Below are positions 7,587-15,199 of a DNA stretch of 64,000 nt, piece by piece. Within the stretch, counting starts at the first letter, position 1, and each line of letters begins with the position of its first letter. The notes beneath the pieces were generated by a model. The model had not been told where the DNA came from. It saw only the letters and a list, made by a program, of their open reading frames with translations, and ran no database searches. Origin of the DNA: Clostridium sp. M62/1 (GTDB lineage Bacteria > Bacillota > Clostridia > Lachnospirales > Lachnospiraceae); assembly GCF_020736365.1 (NCBI RefSeq), contig NZ_CP085988.1, positions 2,610,001-2,674,000 on the forward strand. The letters are read 5' to 3'. The position numbers and the translations under genes were made by a program.

Positions 7587-9017
7587 CTAGTCTAAAAAGG
7601 TTCCGAGAAACTCTTCCCTGACGTTTGCCGGCACCAGACTTCCACCTGTCGCCCACACGATATGAACCGCGCTCTCTCTGTTTTTTCTGTACGCCCGAAG
7701 AAAGGCCGGAAGCTCCTTCTCCTGTTTTTCTCTGCAGGCCTCCAGCATGGCATCTAAAAGCTGAGGCCCCAGAAATCCTGCACAGGCGCTGGGTTCTGCA
7801 AAAATGCCCTCCGTCCTCATAAGTGCCCTCATGTAGTGATACAGTCTAAAATCTTTGACTGTAAAAATCCCATCCAGCATTGGCTCCATCACAGTTCCCA
7901 CAAAGCCGGACGGGCGTCCCACAGCCAGCCCATCGGCGTGGGTTTTCCCCGTAAGTCCGATGTCCTGCACGCTTATTCTGCTGTGAAGTCCTGTGGCCAT
8001 GCCTGCCAGCATACAGGGTGACTGCACTGGTTCTGCAAAAAAACAGTGCACAGAATCGCCGAAAATCATTTTCAGTCCAAAGGCAATTCCCCCCGGCGCG
8101 CCGCCTACTCCGCACGGAAGATAGACAAAAAGCGGTCTCTCCCTGTCCGGCTCCACTCCCTCGTCTAAGAGCTGGCGCTTCAGCCGGACAGCCGCGGCTG
8201 CGTACCCCAGGAACAGATTTCTGGAGTTTTCATCATCTACAAAGTAGCTGGACGGATCGAGAGCGGAAAGCCTCCTGCCCTCCCTGACAGCCCCGCTGTA
8301 GTCTGAACTGTATTCTCTTACTGTTACTCCATGTTTTCTCAAAAGCTCTTTTTTCCATTTCCTGGCATCGGATGACATATGAATTACTGTTTTATATCCC
8401 AGGGCAGCGCTCATAATCCCGATACTCAGCCCCAGATTTCCCGTTGAACCGGCCTGAACTGTGTGGCTGCCGAGAAACTCCCGGCACCTTTCTGACAGAA
8501 GTATCTCGCTGGAGTCCCCTTTTCTGAGAAGTCCTGCCTTCCCGGCAATTTCCTCCGTATGTTTCAGAATTTCATAGATGCCTCCCCGCGCTTTTACAGA
8601 ACCTGCGATGGGAAGATGGCTGTCCTCCTTCAAAAAGAGCCTGCCTCCAAAGCCTCTAAAAGGCAGAGCCATCTCCTCTTTTGGCAGAAAGCAGGAAAAT
8701 CCCTCTCCATCTTTCCTGTTATCCGACTTCAGGAACTGCTCCATCCACCGAATGGGAACAAGTGGGGACTCAATGATCCCTCCCTCCTTGGCCGTCTCCG
8801 GAAAACAGCGGGCAATCAGCGGCCCAAAATAAGACAGCCTTCTCTCTGCATCCTCTATATCTTCATATCCCAGTATCCTTCCCTGTCCATCCTTAAATTC
8901 CCGGCACATCTCCTCTGCCGGCTTCTTTTTGGGATTTGCCCAGAAAAGTTCCCCAGCCTGCGACGCCCTGCGGATCACCGGAATTCTGAATACGGTTGTC
9001 TCAAATGCTCTGTCCAT
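7587..9017 (-). CDS. dsdA: D-serine dehydratase (D-serine ammonia-lyase)
   Basis: The 476-residue product is a PLP-dependent fold type II enzyme of the DsdA family, converting D-serine to pyruvate and ammonia in the cytosol. The PLP lysine is K142 in GSVKARGG (DsdA consensus GSFKARGG). The phosphate-binding glycine loop appears as AGSTGNLGLSIG, and the C-terminal ATGGSLVP motif is present. The ATG at 9017 follows AAGGAG with seven-base spacing; an upstream in-frame start at 9119 has no site. It converges with the chromate transporter pair. D-serine ammonia-lyase detoxifies or catabolises D-serine; no dedicated DsdC-type regulator is adjacent, although the LysR gene two operons away is a candidate. 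Confidence 0.94.
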   Translation of the reverse strand: MDRAFETTVFRIPVIRRASQAGELFWANPKKKPAEEMCREFKDGQGRILGYEDIEDAERRLSYFGPLIARCFPETAKEGGIIESPLVPIRWMEQFLKSDNRKDGEGFSCFLPKEEMALPFRGFGGRLFLKEDSHLPIAGSVKARGGIYEILKHTEEIAGKAGLLRKGDSSEILLSERCREFLGSHTVQAGSTGNLGLSIGIMSAALGYKTVIHMSSDARKWKKELLRKHGVTVREYSSDYSGAVREGRRLSALDPSSYFVDDENSRNLFLGYAAAAVRLKRQLLDEGVEPDRERPLFVYLPCGVGGAPGGIAFGLKMIFGDSVHCFFAEPVQSPCMLAGMATGLHSRISVQDIGLTGKTHADGLAVGRPSGFVGTVMEPMLDGIFTVKDFRLYHYMRALMRTEGIFAEPSACAGFLGPQLLDAMLEACREKQEKELPAFLRAYRKNRESAVHIVWATGGSLVPANVREEFLGTFLD

Positions 9018-9119
9018 ATAGGTTCTCCTTTTTCCTTCTTTCCTGTGTATTGAATCCTTCGTTCCCTGCTGTTTCTGTCCGAAGCCTCCGCTTCTTCCTG
9101 CACTCCGCCATTTTATCAT

Positions 9120-9793
9120 ACAGCCTACAGGGGTTCAACAGGAAAGACCTCTGAATACACCGGGAGGATTGGCCTTGGAGCTTTCCAGATTGTAATTCCG
9201 GAATGGGCTCGCAGCTTCTCTAATCTATTTTATCTGAGGAAAAAGGGAAAAAGACTTGAAATCTCTGCCGGAAGCGTATAAAAAACACATGAAGATCTTA
9301 AAGCGTCAGTGACAGCGCCGGCGGTAAAATGCCCTGAAATGAGGAGGAGCCGGGCAGCTATGGCCGCCCGGCTTATTATGAAAAAAATATTACTCTCTTG
9401 TCGAGATGTATCTGTTCTTTACAGTTATAGTATAGGTATCATTTATGTACCTGATTTGTAGAAAATGTAAACAAAATTTGAACGAATGGTAAGGAATCTA
9501 TGAATAACTGTGAACGCCGCCCCTTCACTTTTGTTTCACCATTTTTGCAAGGATTCTGTCATGCGGGAGAGAAAAAAATATTTTGCCCTCCCGCCAGAAA
9601 AAAATCAGCTGGAACTGTCCGCCCCCGGATTCAGGGGGCGGGGCCGTGAGCGATGGCAGCCTCGACAGTGCAATTTTTTTGTTTCTTTGATTTCAATTAT
9701 TTCTGTATTTTTCCTCACATCTTTCTTCCGGCATTCTTTTCCTTCGTGGCTCACTCAGGATTTTCCTTCTGGAGCAGAGAAAAAACGGGTCGC
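9120..9793. other. Gene-poor intergenic region with two GC-rich hairpins
   Basis: No convincing gene is present in these 674 bases. It contains a hairpin GCCGGGC/GCCCGGC (9350-9375) followed by an A/T-rich stretch, and a second one, CCGCCCCC (9619-9626) with GGGGGCGG (9634-9641). A frame of 49 codons (9500-9649) and an overlapping 95-codon GTG-started frame are open on the plus strand, but neither has a good ribosome binding site or recognisable content. Confidence 0.6.
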
Positions 9794-10162
9794 CTAGTAA
9801 AAGCCGCCTGACGCGGAAGCGTCAAAAAAAGAGGAAGCGGTTGTGCCGGAGCTGCACCCGCAGCCGCTTGCAGAGGCGGAACCGCTAAGAGGCATCACGC
9901 AGTTGGCAATTCCTGCGTCAAAGCCGCTCTGGTAGCCTGCTGAAAAACCGTCATTGAAGCCATTTCTGTAATCAGAATTTCCGCAGCGGCAGGAGTTAGA
10001 GTTTCCGCAGCAGGTATTGGAATTTCCACAGCAGGAATTAGAGTTTCCGCAGCAGGTATTGGAGTTTCCGCCGTCATCGCAGCATACTGTACAGCAGCGG
10101 CAGCACCTTCTTCTGCATCCGGAATTGCATCCACAGTTATTACATCTTCTAAAACAACACAT
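9794..10162 (-). CDS. Cysteine-rich tandem-repeat small protein
   Basis: I do not recognise a family. The 122-residue product has 23 cysteines, 20 of them within the first 60 residues. It opens MCCFRRCNNCGCNSGC and continues with four consecutive CCGNSNT/S heptads (residues 37-60). A Gly/aromatic stretch with regular spacing follows (NGFNDGFSAGYQSGFDAG), then a Ser/Ala/Gly tail with a CGC motif near residue 101. There is no signal peptide or transmembrane segment. The ATG at 10162 follows AAGGAGATATT. Possible roles are a spore-coat-like structural protein, a metal-binding protein or a peptide precursor; nothing adjacent (no radical SAM or transporter gene) supports the last. It is divergent from the macro-domain gene. 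Confidence 0.75.
   Translation of the reverse strand: MCCFRRCNNCGCNSGCRRRCCRCCTVCCDDGGNSNTCCGNSNSCCGNSNTCCGNSNSCRCGNSDYRNGFNDGFSAGYQSGFDAGIANCVMPLSGSASASGCGCSSGTTASSFFDASASGGFY
9973..10079. repeat. 21-bp tandem repeat inside the cysteine-rich gene
   Basis: Units at 9996-10016, 10017-10037, 10038-10058 and a partial one from 10059, with a degenerate copy before 9996. Units one and three are identical (TTAGAGTTTCCGCAGCAGGT plus A) and unit two differs at several bases, giving a 42-bp higher-order period. The repeat keeps frame (seven codons) and encodes CCGNSNT/S, so copy number can change without frameshift. Confidence 0.9.
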
Positions 10163-10261
10163 ATTTAATATCTCCTTGATTAATTTCCATTTATAATATA
10201 TGGTATGTACAGAGGGACAATAGGTTCCTTGATTTTTGGAAATGCTTTAAGGAGGCTGTCC

Positions 10262-10774
10262 ATGGGATTTAAAATAATTTCAGGTGATATTACAAAGTGC
10301 TGCACAGATGCCATTGTCAATGCGGCCAACACCTCTCTGCTCGGCGGCGGCGGGGTAGATGGAGCCATTCACCGGGCGGCAGGGCCTGAACTCCTCGCCG
10401 AGTGCCGGACGCTTCACGGCTGCCGGACGGGTATGGCCAAAATTACAAAGGGCTACCGGCTTCCTGCCAGGTATGTCATTCACACTCCGGGCCCCGTCTG
10501 GAACGGGGGCTCCCACGGAGAGGAAGAGCTTCTGGCTTCCTGCTACAGAAGCAGTCTTGAACTGGCTGTATCCTACGGCCTTTCTTCCATAGCTTTTCCT
10601 TCCATCAGCACCGGGATCTACCGTTTTCCCGTCGACCGGGCCGCGCGGATTGCCGTCTCCGTCATTCTGGGCTTTCTCGGGGAAAACCCATCTCTCAGAG
10701 AGGTCTTTATGGTCTGCTTTGATGCGCATACCCGCCAGGCATATGAACAGGCCCTGTGTGAACTGGAAAATTAA
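10262..10774 (+). CDS. Macro-domain protein (ADP-ribose binding/hydrolase)
   Basis: The 170-residue protein is a single macro domain of the MacroD/YmdB type, which binds ADP-ribose and typically hydrolyses O-acetyl-ADP-ribose or mono-ADP-ribose. Visible landmarks are [34 protein letters not shown], given here as its parts GDIT near residue 8, VNAAN near 20 and [10 protein letters not shown] near 28. GxGxY-type [12 protein letters not shown] lies near residue 120. The Asn and Asp expected for catalysis are present. The ATG at 10262 follows AAGGAGG (10248-10254). The next gene begins 21 bases after the stop and is likely co-transcribed. Function in this organism (ADP-ribosylation reversal or metabolite clearance) is inferred. 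Confidence 0.93.
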   Translation: MGFKIISGDITKCCTDAIVNAANTSLLGGGGVDGAIHRAAGPELLAECRTLHGCRTGMAKITKGYRLPARYVIHTPGPVWNGGSHGEEELLASCYRSSLELAVSYGLSSIAFPSISTGIYRFPVDRAARIAVSVILGFLGENPSLREVFMVCFDAHTRQAYEQALCELEN

Positions 10775-10795
10775 AATATCTAAGGAGAAAAATCT

Positions 10796-11038
10796 ATGTT
10801 TAATACGGAAGCTATCATATGCTCTGAAAACGGCGTCTGGACTGCCCGCGCCTGCTGTCCGACCGTTCAGAAAGCTGAATCTGTCCGTGCAGGCTTTATA
10901 GATCCTGTGCGCCAGATCAATATGTTCGCCGATCTCTATCGGGAGGGAAAAGATCTCGTGATAGAAGGGCCTGACAGAGAAACAGTAGAAAAAATAGCAG
11001 ATATCTTAAATCATGCTGCCTGGGATCAGAAAGATTAA
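10796..11038 (+). CDS. HPr-like protein lacking the phosphorylatable histidine
   Basis: The 80-residue protein follows the length and pattern of PTS phosphocarrier HPr. There is a short N-terminal strand, then GVWTARACCPTVQKAESV where HPr has G-L-H-A-R-P-A-A. INMFADLYREGKDLVIEGPD falls where HPr has its Ser46 region, followed by a C-terminal helix ETVEKIADIL. The catalytic histidine is absent and the regulatory serine is also not in place, so it cannot act as a normal phosphocarrier. The fold assignment is by pattern and is tentative. AAGGAG precedes the ATG at 10796. It sits 21 bases behind the macro-domain gene and before a terminator, so the two form a small operon. Confidence 0.7.
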   Translation: MFNTEAIICSENGVWTARACCPTVQKAESVRAGFIDPVRQINMFADLYREGKDLVIEGPDRETVEKIADILNHAAWDQKD

Positions 11039-11052
11039 CAGACGAGATTTAA

Positions 11053-11083
11053 AAAGGGGCTGGAAGATTTCTTCCGCCCCTTT
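11053..11083 (+). terminator. Hairpin terminator after the macro/HPr-like pair
   Basis: AAAGGGGC (11053-11060) plus GGAAGA pairs with TCTTCC plus GCCCCTTT (11070-11083). The T tract is short (TTTCC). Confidence 0.65.
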
Positions 11084-11247
11084 CCGGGAATTCTCCAGAA
11101 GTTTTGCGACAGCGGACTTGAGATGCGCACTTCCGGCCGTCCGGTTGTCTTCGGGTTTTCTTCCAATGGATAAACGGTATACAAATCTCAAAAAGAACAT
11201 AGAAAAAAGAAAAATTGATTTAATTTGGAAAAGTTTTTATAAATTTC

Positions 11248-11275
11248 TTGCTTTTTTTGATATTAATGCTATAAT
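11248..11275 (+). promoter_or_regulatory. Promoter of tRNA-Val
   Basis: TTGCTT (11248-11253), a 16-base spacer and TATAAT (11270-11275) end nine bases before the tRNA 5' end. Confidence 0.7.
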
Positions 11276-11284
11276 AATAGACAT

Positions 11285-11358
11285 GGAAGCATAGCTCAGC
11301 CGGGATGAGCGTTCGCCTCACACGCGAGAGGTCATGGGTTCGAGCCCCATTGCTTCCA
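11285..11358 (+). tRNA. tRNA-Val (anticodon CAC)
   Basis: The 74-base cloverleaf has acceptor stem GGAAGCA/TGCTTCC (11285-11291 with 11351-11357) and discriminator A at 11358. The D stem is GCTC/GAGC. The anticodon stem is TTCGC/GCGAG around loop 11317-11323 with CAC at 11319-11321. The T stem is ATGGG/CCCAT with a TTCGAGC loop. CCA is not encoded. It reads GUG codons. A T7 run follows immediately. Confidence 0.95.
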
Positions 11359-11656
11359 TTTTTTTGCGCCCTTTTATTGGCAGGTAAAATGGGAGTTTTG
11401 CTTGTAAATACAAGGGGATTGCTCATTTCTGGTGATTAATTCATATTATACTATGATGCTAAAATATCACACAAAACTTTCCGAAGATGATACAGTCCGG
11501 GCGGCTAACGATCCTCTTTTCAATTACATCACAGTTCCCAGCAGCCTCTTCCCTTGTTTTAATGATTTTCTTATATTCTGTCCATACTATTCCTGAATAT
11601 GCAGCAGCATAGGGTTTCACAGACACAGAAAAACACACAGAAAAAGGAGAATATTT

Positions 11657-11899
11657 ATGAGACAGGCTAGAAGTACAAAGGCTGTGAGGACCATTCCCAA
11701 AGGAGCCTATGAATGCGGAACCACCTCTGATGAGCTTATGAACGGAGATTACAGGGACAGACTGCATCCGGGATTGGATTTGCAGGGCAACGGCTATTAC
11801 AGCGGCAGTGAATCAGCAAGGACTGACTCTGCTGCCTTAAAAAATTCTGATTTTCCCGGCTGCGTGAAAGGAAAGCCTCAGGCTGGAGGCCCTGTTTAG
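11657..11899 (+). CDS. Small hypothetical protein
   Basis: I do not recognise this 80-residue protein. It begins MRQARSTKAVRTIPKGAYE and is polar, rich in Gly, Ser, Asp and Arg, with one internal Cys near residue 20 and one near 69, and has no hydrophobic segment. Support for it being real is the AAGGAG site seven bases before the ATG and a terminator hairpin 25 bases after the stop. The 298 bases between tRNA-Val and this gene hold no other supported gene; a 47-codon frame from 11453 lacks a ribosome binding site. It converges with the cotJ operon. Confidence 0.55.
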   Translation: MRQARSTKAVRTIPKGAYECGTTSDELMNGDYRDRLHPGLDLQGNGYYSGSESARTDSAALKNSDFPGCVKGKPQAGGPV

Positions 11900-11922
11900 G
11901 AACCGGCTCCCCGACTCAATCT

Positions 11923-11994
11923 GGCTGCCGCCCGCTTTTTAACCAGATGCTCTGCACTGACACGGAGAGCTGCATGGCCGGCGGCAGCCTTTTT
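11923..11994 (+). terminator. Long-loop terminator
   Basis: GGCTGCCGCC (11923-11932) pairs perfectly with GGCGGCAGCC (11980-11989), followed by TTTTT. The 47-base loop contains its own small hairpin GCTCT/GAGAGC. It can end the upstream small gene; the paired arms would also form on the minus strand after cotJC. Confidence 0.7.
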
Positions 11995-12089
11995 GAATCC
12001 TTCCTGTTCCTTCTGGCCTCCTTTGCCTGATTCTTCTCTGTCACCGGCTTCCTGCCGTTTTCCTGTTTCTGCCCTGCTCTGTTGTATTA

Positions 12090-12689
12090 CTAATTTTTGT
12101 CAAATTCAGGATTAAATGCGTAGAAGTTCTTGCTGTCCAGATGATCCTGCAGAATTCTCAGAGCTTCGCCGAAGCGCTGGAAGTGAACGATTTCCCTCTC
12201 TCTCAGGTAGCGGATGGGATCACATACCTCCGGGTCTCTTACCACCCGCAGGATATTGTCATAGGTGGTGCGGGCTTTCTGCTCTGCTGCCATATTCTCA
12301 TGCAAATCTGTAATGGCGTCCCCTTTGCTCTGGAACTCACAGGCGTTAAACGGAATGCCTCCCGCAGCCTGAGGCCAGATTCCGGTTGTGTGATCGATGT
12401 AATACGGGCCAAAGCCGGACTCCTCAATCTGCTCTGGTGTCAGGTTCTTTGTGAGCTGATGGATAATCGCCGCCACAATTTCCATATGGGCCAGCTCCTC
12501 CGTACCGATATCCGTAAGAAGGCCCTTTGCCTCTGCATAGGGCATGGTGTAGCGCTGGGAGAGATAACGCATGGACGCGCCGATCTCGCCGTCCGGCCCG
12601 CCATACTGGCTCATAATAAACTGCGCCATCTTAGGATTCGTCTGAGTAATTTTTACAGGATACTGAAGTCTTTTCTCATATCTCCACAT
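12090..12689 (-). CDS. cotJC: Spore coat protein CotJC, manganese-catalase family
   Basis: The 199-residue product is CotJC, a manganese-catalase-like ferritin-fold protein of the spore coat. The helix GTEELAHMEIVAAIIHQL near residue 62 and the later EQKARTTYDNIL and REREIVHFQRFGEAL helices supply the Glu/His metal ligands expected of dimanganese catalases. GIPFNACEFQSKGD lies in between. The ATG at 12689 follows GGGGAGG and starts three bases after cotJB ends. In Bacillus the cotJABC operon is transcribed in the mother cell under sigma-E. The family can degrade hydrogen peroxide; that activity is inferred here. Confidence 0.95.
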   Translation of the reverse strand: MWRYEKRLQYPVKITQTNPKMAQFIMSQYGGPDGEIGASMRYLSQRYTMPYAEAKGLLTDIGTEELAHMEIVAAIIHQLTKNLTPEQIEESGFGPYYIDHTTGIWPQAAGGIPFNACEFQSKGDAITDLHENMAAEQKARTTYDNILRVVRDPEVCDPIRYLREREIVHFQRFGEALRILQDHLDSKNFYAFNPEFDKN

Positions 12690-12692
12690 ACT

Positions 12693-12983
12693 CTACACCT
12701 CCCCTTCCCACGGCCATTTTTCTGTTATCCACGTCCAGCGGTCTGTACTCTGTACGGCATCTACCATCAGCGGTCCGTACTGACGCTGCCAGGCATCCAT
12801 AGCCTCATCCCGGAGTCCGACTACATAATGGTAATAGCTGAGAGCCTCCTGATCCTCCGGGTGAGTGTCCAGGTATAAGAGCACGTCATCCATGGCAAAG
12901 CTGGCCTGGCAAAGCCTCTGTCTCAGGGCCTCTTTCGTCCACTCTCCCATATTTCTTTCCATTCCACTGTTTCCCACAGCCAT
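12693..12983 (-). CDS. cotJB: Spore coat protein CotJB
   Basis: The 96-residue product matches CotJB, whose core is the LxxAxxxLYLDTHPEDQEALxYY block near residue 35 and a Trp-rich C-terminus (DRWTWITEKWPWEGE). It helps assemble CotJC into the coat in Bacillus. The ATG at 12983 overlaps the cotJA stop as TAATG, and GGGGAGG inside the cotJA end lies eight bases upstream. A GTG at 12992 is an alternative start but sits too close to that site. Overlap and three-base spacing to cotJC show one transcriptional and translational unit. Confidence 0.93.
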   Translation of the reverse strand: MAVGNSGMERNMGEWTKEALRQRLCQASFAMDDVLLYLDTHPEDQEALSYYHYVVGLRDEAMDAWQRQYGPLMVDAVQSTDRWTWITEKWPWEGEV

Positions 12984-13498
12984 TACCTGCACCTCCCCTT
13001 TAAAAATGGCAGATCGAGTTCAGGGAAAATCGTTCCTCTTGCAAATCCTGTCTCCATCTCATATGGTCTGCTCCATTTCTGCATTGGAACATAGGACATT
13101 CCCACTGGAAAATCAGCTGGGTTGAACGGAAGGCTGCATTCAGAGCGGTCTCTCATTCTTCCTGCCTCCTCCTTGCTTCCCGGCATGAATACCCGGACAG
13201 AAGCGGATGACCCGTCTCTTCCGTCTGACCTCATACTGCCGCCGCAGGGTGCCGCGTAAGAGGAGGACTGAAAGCTCTGAAACCCCCAGTTCATATCGTC
13301 ATAGCCTCCCATGCCGCACAGCTCCTGATGCTGCATTTCCTGCTGCCCGGCAGCTCCGTTTATGGAAGCATCCGAGTCAAATACCACGCTCCCTGCCTGA
13401 CGCCAGTCCGCCTGAACGCTGTCTTCAAGCTGACGGCGCACGGATCTTGGGCTTTCTTCCCGAAATCCGTCAGAATACTGCTGCTCATAGCAATTCAT
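12983..13498 (-). CDS. cotJA: Spore coat protein CotJA with long N-terminal extension
   Basis: The 171-residue product contains the CotJA core only at its C-terminal end (FNPADFPVGMSYVPMQKW followed by ARGTIFPELDLPFLKG). Bacillus CotJA is about half this length. The first 100 residues are a low-complexity, Gln/Ser/Gly/Met-rich extension (for example QQEMQHQELCGMGGYDDMNW) that I cannot assign. The ATG at 13498 follows AGGAAAGGG. The gene leads the cotJABC operon. The upstream sequence contains CATATCAT, which is a little like a sigma-E -10 element, but no matching -35 is evident. Confidence 0.85.
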   Translation of the reverse strand: MNCYEQQYSDGFREESPRSVRRQLEDSVQADWRQAGSVVFDSDASINGAAGQQEMQHQELCGMGGYDDMNWGFQSFQSSSYAAPCGGSMRSDGRDGSSASVRVFMPGSKEEAGRMRDRSECSLPFNPADFPVGMSYVPMQKWSRPYEMETGFARGTIFPELDLPFLKGRCR

Positions 13499-13827
13499 AC
13501 TTTATATGCCCTTTCCTGATTCGCTTACAATTTTATGATATGCCAGACTGCCTGTTTGCTGTTCCCTGCAGGCCGGCTGAGATTTTTAGAGTCTCCATCC
13601 CGCCGTCCCCTTATCATTCTTTACCCTGCCCTTCTGATTTTCCCTATATTCCTTCTTTCTTAACTTCCTTTTCCTCTCCTACTTTGCTATAATAGCTTAC
13701 GTGCAGCAGGCTTTTCTTAACTTGTTTTATCGCAGTAACTGTTTTCCTGGCTGCCCTGACAAAAGGGCCGGAGGCAGAGCCGCTGTATCTTCATTACTGC
13801 AGATAAATCTGACAGACGAGGTGTATT

Positions 13828-15195
13828 ATGAAAATTATCATTATCGGCTGCGGCAAGGTCGGGCGAACTCTGACGGAGCAGCTTGCCACTGAGGCGCATA
13901 ACATCACAGTTATTGACACAAATCCCAAAAAAATTCAGGAAGTGACGGAGGATCTGGACGTTCTCGGCATCACGGGCAACGGTGCCAGCATCAGCACACT
14001 TCAGGAAGCAGGCGTAGAGCAGGCGGACATTCTGATCTCTGTCACCGGTTCTGATGAGCTGAACCTGCTCTGCTGCCTGATCGCCAAAAAGGCCAGCCGG
14101 TGCCAGACAGTGGCCAGAGTGAGAAACCCCATGTACAGCCAGGAGATCGATTTTATCAAAGCGCAGATGGGCGTTTCCATGATCATCAATCCCGAGCTTG
14201 CGACTGCCCTTGAAATTTCAAGGCTTCTGCGTTTCCCGGCCGCTATCAAGGTAGATAACTTTTCAGGCGGCAGAATCCAGCTCGTCAAGCTGAAGCTGGA
14301 CAGACGCATTCCTGTAGGTGGGATGAAGGTAATGGATCTTCCAAAGCGCTCAGGAAGTGATATTCTGGTCTGTGCAGTGGAACGCGATGATACAGTCTAT
14401 ATTCCAGACGGCAGCTTCGTCCTCCGTGAAAACGACACCATCTCCTTTGTTGCGGCAGGGGACAATGTCGTTCGTTTTCTCAAGGCCTTCTCCCTTCCGG
14501 CAGCTCCTGTGAAAAGCGTTATCATTGTCGGCGGAGGCACCATCGGCTATTATCTGGCCAAACAGCTCTCCAAAACCGGCATGAGAATCCGCATCGTGGA
14601 AAACAATCTGGAGAGATGTGAATTTCTGAGCGAAATGCTTCCAGAGGATGTGACCGTTATCCACGGAGACGGAACCGATCGGCACCTTCTGATGGAGGAA
14701 GGCCTCGGCCAGGCGGAGGCTTTTGTGACGCTGACTAATCTGGACGAGGAGAATATCCTTTTAGCCCTGTTCGCAAAAAAAAAATCCGGCGCAAAGCTGA
14801 TTTCCAAGGTGAACCGCCTGGCCTTTGATGATATTATTGAGGAGCTGGACATCGGAAGCGTGATCTATCCCAAGTATCTGACCGCCGACTATATTATCCA
14901 GCATATACGCACCATGCGCCATTCTGCAGCCAATACGATTGAAACCCTTTACCGGCTTCTGGACAACCGGGTGGAGGCCCTTGAATTTTCCATTCTGGAG
15001 TCCTGTCCCGTGACAAATATTCCGCTGTCTGAACTCAGACTGAAGCCGGGATACCTGATCTGCTGTATCCGCCGCGGGGAACAGGCCTTTATTCCTGGAG
15101 GCAGCGACTCCATCCAGGTAGGGGATTCCGTTATTGTGGTTACTCTCGAGAGAGGCCGCCACGATATTCTGGACATTCTGGAAGGCAGGAGGTGA
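13828..15195 (+). CDS. trkA: Trk potassium uptake regulatory protein TrkA
   Basis: The 455-residue cytosolic protein has two tandem RCK units, each an NAD(H)-binding Rossmann domain plus a TrkA_C domain. The first Rossmann motif is IIIGCGKVGRTL at the N-terminus and the second is VIIVGGGTIGYYLAKQL near residue 230. It gates the TrkH channel in response to nucleotides. The ATG at 13828 follows GAGGTG. A TATAAT at 13688-13693 is a candidate -10 box. No cyclic-di-AMP riboswitch consensus is seen in the short leader. trkH starts four bases after the stop, so expression is coupled. Confidence 0.96.
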   Translation: MKIIIIGCGKVGRTLTEQLATEAHNITVIDTNPKKIQEVTEDLDVLGITGNGASISTLQEAGVEQADILISVTGSDELNLLCCLIAKKASRCQTVARVRNPMYSQEIDFIKAQMGVSMIINPELATALEISRLLRFPAAIKVDNFSGGRIQLVKLKLDRRIPVGGMKVMDLPKRSGSDILVCAVERDDTVYIPDGSFVLRENDTISFVAAGDNVVRFLKAFSLPAAPVKSVIIVGGGTIGYYLAKQLSKTGMRIRIVENNLERCEFLSEMLPEDVTVIHGDGTDRHLLMEEGLGQAEAFVTLTNLDEENILLALFAKKKSGAKLISKVNRLAFDDIIEELDIGSVIYPKYLTADYIIQHIRTMRHSAANTIETLYRLLDNRVEALEFSILESCPVTNIPLSELRLKPGYLICCIRRGEQAFIPGGSDSIQVGDSVIVVTLERGRHDILDILEGRR

Positions 15196-15199
15196 TGGT

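Noticed and set aside
9500..9649. A 49-codon frame (MNNCERRPF at the start)
   Set aside because: Weak AAGGA site, GC-rich hairpin inside the frame, overlapping alternative frame and no recognisable content. Not enough to call a gene.
9973..10079. CRISPR-like array
   Set aside because: The 21-bp units are contiguous, without spacers, and encode the CCGNSN heptads of a protein.
11453..11596. A 47-codon frame between tRNA-Val and the 11657 gene
   Set aside because: No ribosome binding site and no recognisable sequence; lies in AT-rich spacer.
13500..13827. Cyclic-di-AMP (ydaO) riboswitch upstream of trkAH
   Set aside because: The leader is too short and lacks the conserved ydaO core; only a -10 box and a small GCCC/GGGC hairpin are seen.
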